A DNA stretch of 64,000 nucleotides from Pandoraea commovens. GTDB taxonomy: Bacteria; Pseudomonadota; Gammaproteobacteria; Burkholderiales; Burkholderiaceae. Location: the NCBI RefSeq assembly GCF_902459615.1, contig NZ_CABPSA010000009.1:62001-126000 (forward strand), in the 5' to 3' direction. Below are positions 63,996 to 64,000 of the stretch, one piece after another; the first letter of the stretch is position 1; every line of letters begins with the position of its first letter. The notes below the pieces were generated by a model that saw only the letters and a program-made list of their open reading frames with translations, had not been told where the DNA came from and did not search any database. A program made the translations under genes and the position numbers.

Positions 63996-64000
63996 CGTCT

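Overview
This 64 kb window is chromosomal DNA from a high-GC beta-proteobacterium, most likely Burkholderiaceae. Pandoraea is my guess for the genus, but I could not test it. The basis is the hemA-prfA-prmC-grxD-ubiX order, a stand-alone infA, a patatin/3-hydroxybutyrate dehydrogenase pair, a creA gene, sigma-54 signals and high-GC codon use on both strands. There is no rRNA, CRISPR array, complete insertion sequence or prophage. The clearest horizontally acquired DNA is the AT-richer right end (about 60.6-61.4 kb).

Layout. 1-4 kb: housekeeping run of hemA (cut by the window edge), prfA, prmC, grxD and ubiX. 4-6.7 kb: a VOC protein, small envelope proteins including a 38-residue lipoprotein, and a very good sigma-54 promoter followed about 80 nt later by a strong terminator, a candidate small RNA. 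6.7-11.8 kb: a chemosensory module with a soluble double-PAS receptor, CheR, CheD and a protein with three CheW domains, preceded by a FliA-type promoter. 12.3-20.7 kb: patatin, bdhA, ettA, a ferredoxin, a MazG-like protein, a metallophosphoesterase, acylphosphatase, GNAT, infA and a CBS protein. 20.8-23.3 kb: an MFS transporter and a glycine-zipper lipoprotein.

23.5-38.4 kb is a Wzx/Wzy-type exopolysaccharide locus. It holds an initiating phosphoglycosyltransferase, a WecG-type glycosyltransferase, a GMC oxidoreductase, an epimerase, a flippase, a GH44-type glycosidase, a polymerase, a Wza-type export lipoprotein, a Wzc-like chain-length protein whose kinase site looks degenerate, a DUF6492-like putative glycosyltransferase and an acyltransferase. 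Transcription runs in both directions, with a divergent wza/wzc promoter region. A small zinc-ribbon protein with a natural seven-histidine tail and two tRNA genes (Glu, Ala) follow.

39.2-43.7 kb carries four exported proteins in one orientation, none of which I can name securely. One is a lipoprotein with CsgG/FlgT-like features. This is my best candidate for an undescribed envelope system. creA follows. 44.4-49.5 kb is a sigma-54 alcohol/aldehyde unit: an AcoR-type activator facing an aldehyde dehydrogenase and an iron-type alcohol dehydrogenase, with a -24/-12 promoter in between. 50.3-59.9 kb is a catabolic block for a small amide or amino-acid-like compound: three MFS transporters, a racemase-family protein lacking both catalytic cysteines, an RpiR regulator, an M14-type and an M20-type hydrolase, and a LysR regulator.

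60-64 kb holds an exported protein built of six 21-residue two-cysteine repeats, and then the 3' part of a CdiA/filamentous-haemagglutinin toxin gene with an overlapping candidate immunity gene. The cdiA frame is closed by two stop codons at its 5' side. A 116-bp piece of it is duplicated downstream, and a 10-bp direct repeat brackets the module, so it looks like a displaced or rearranged contact-dependent-inhibition cassette.
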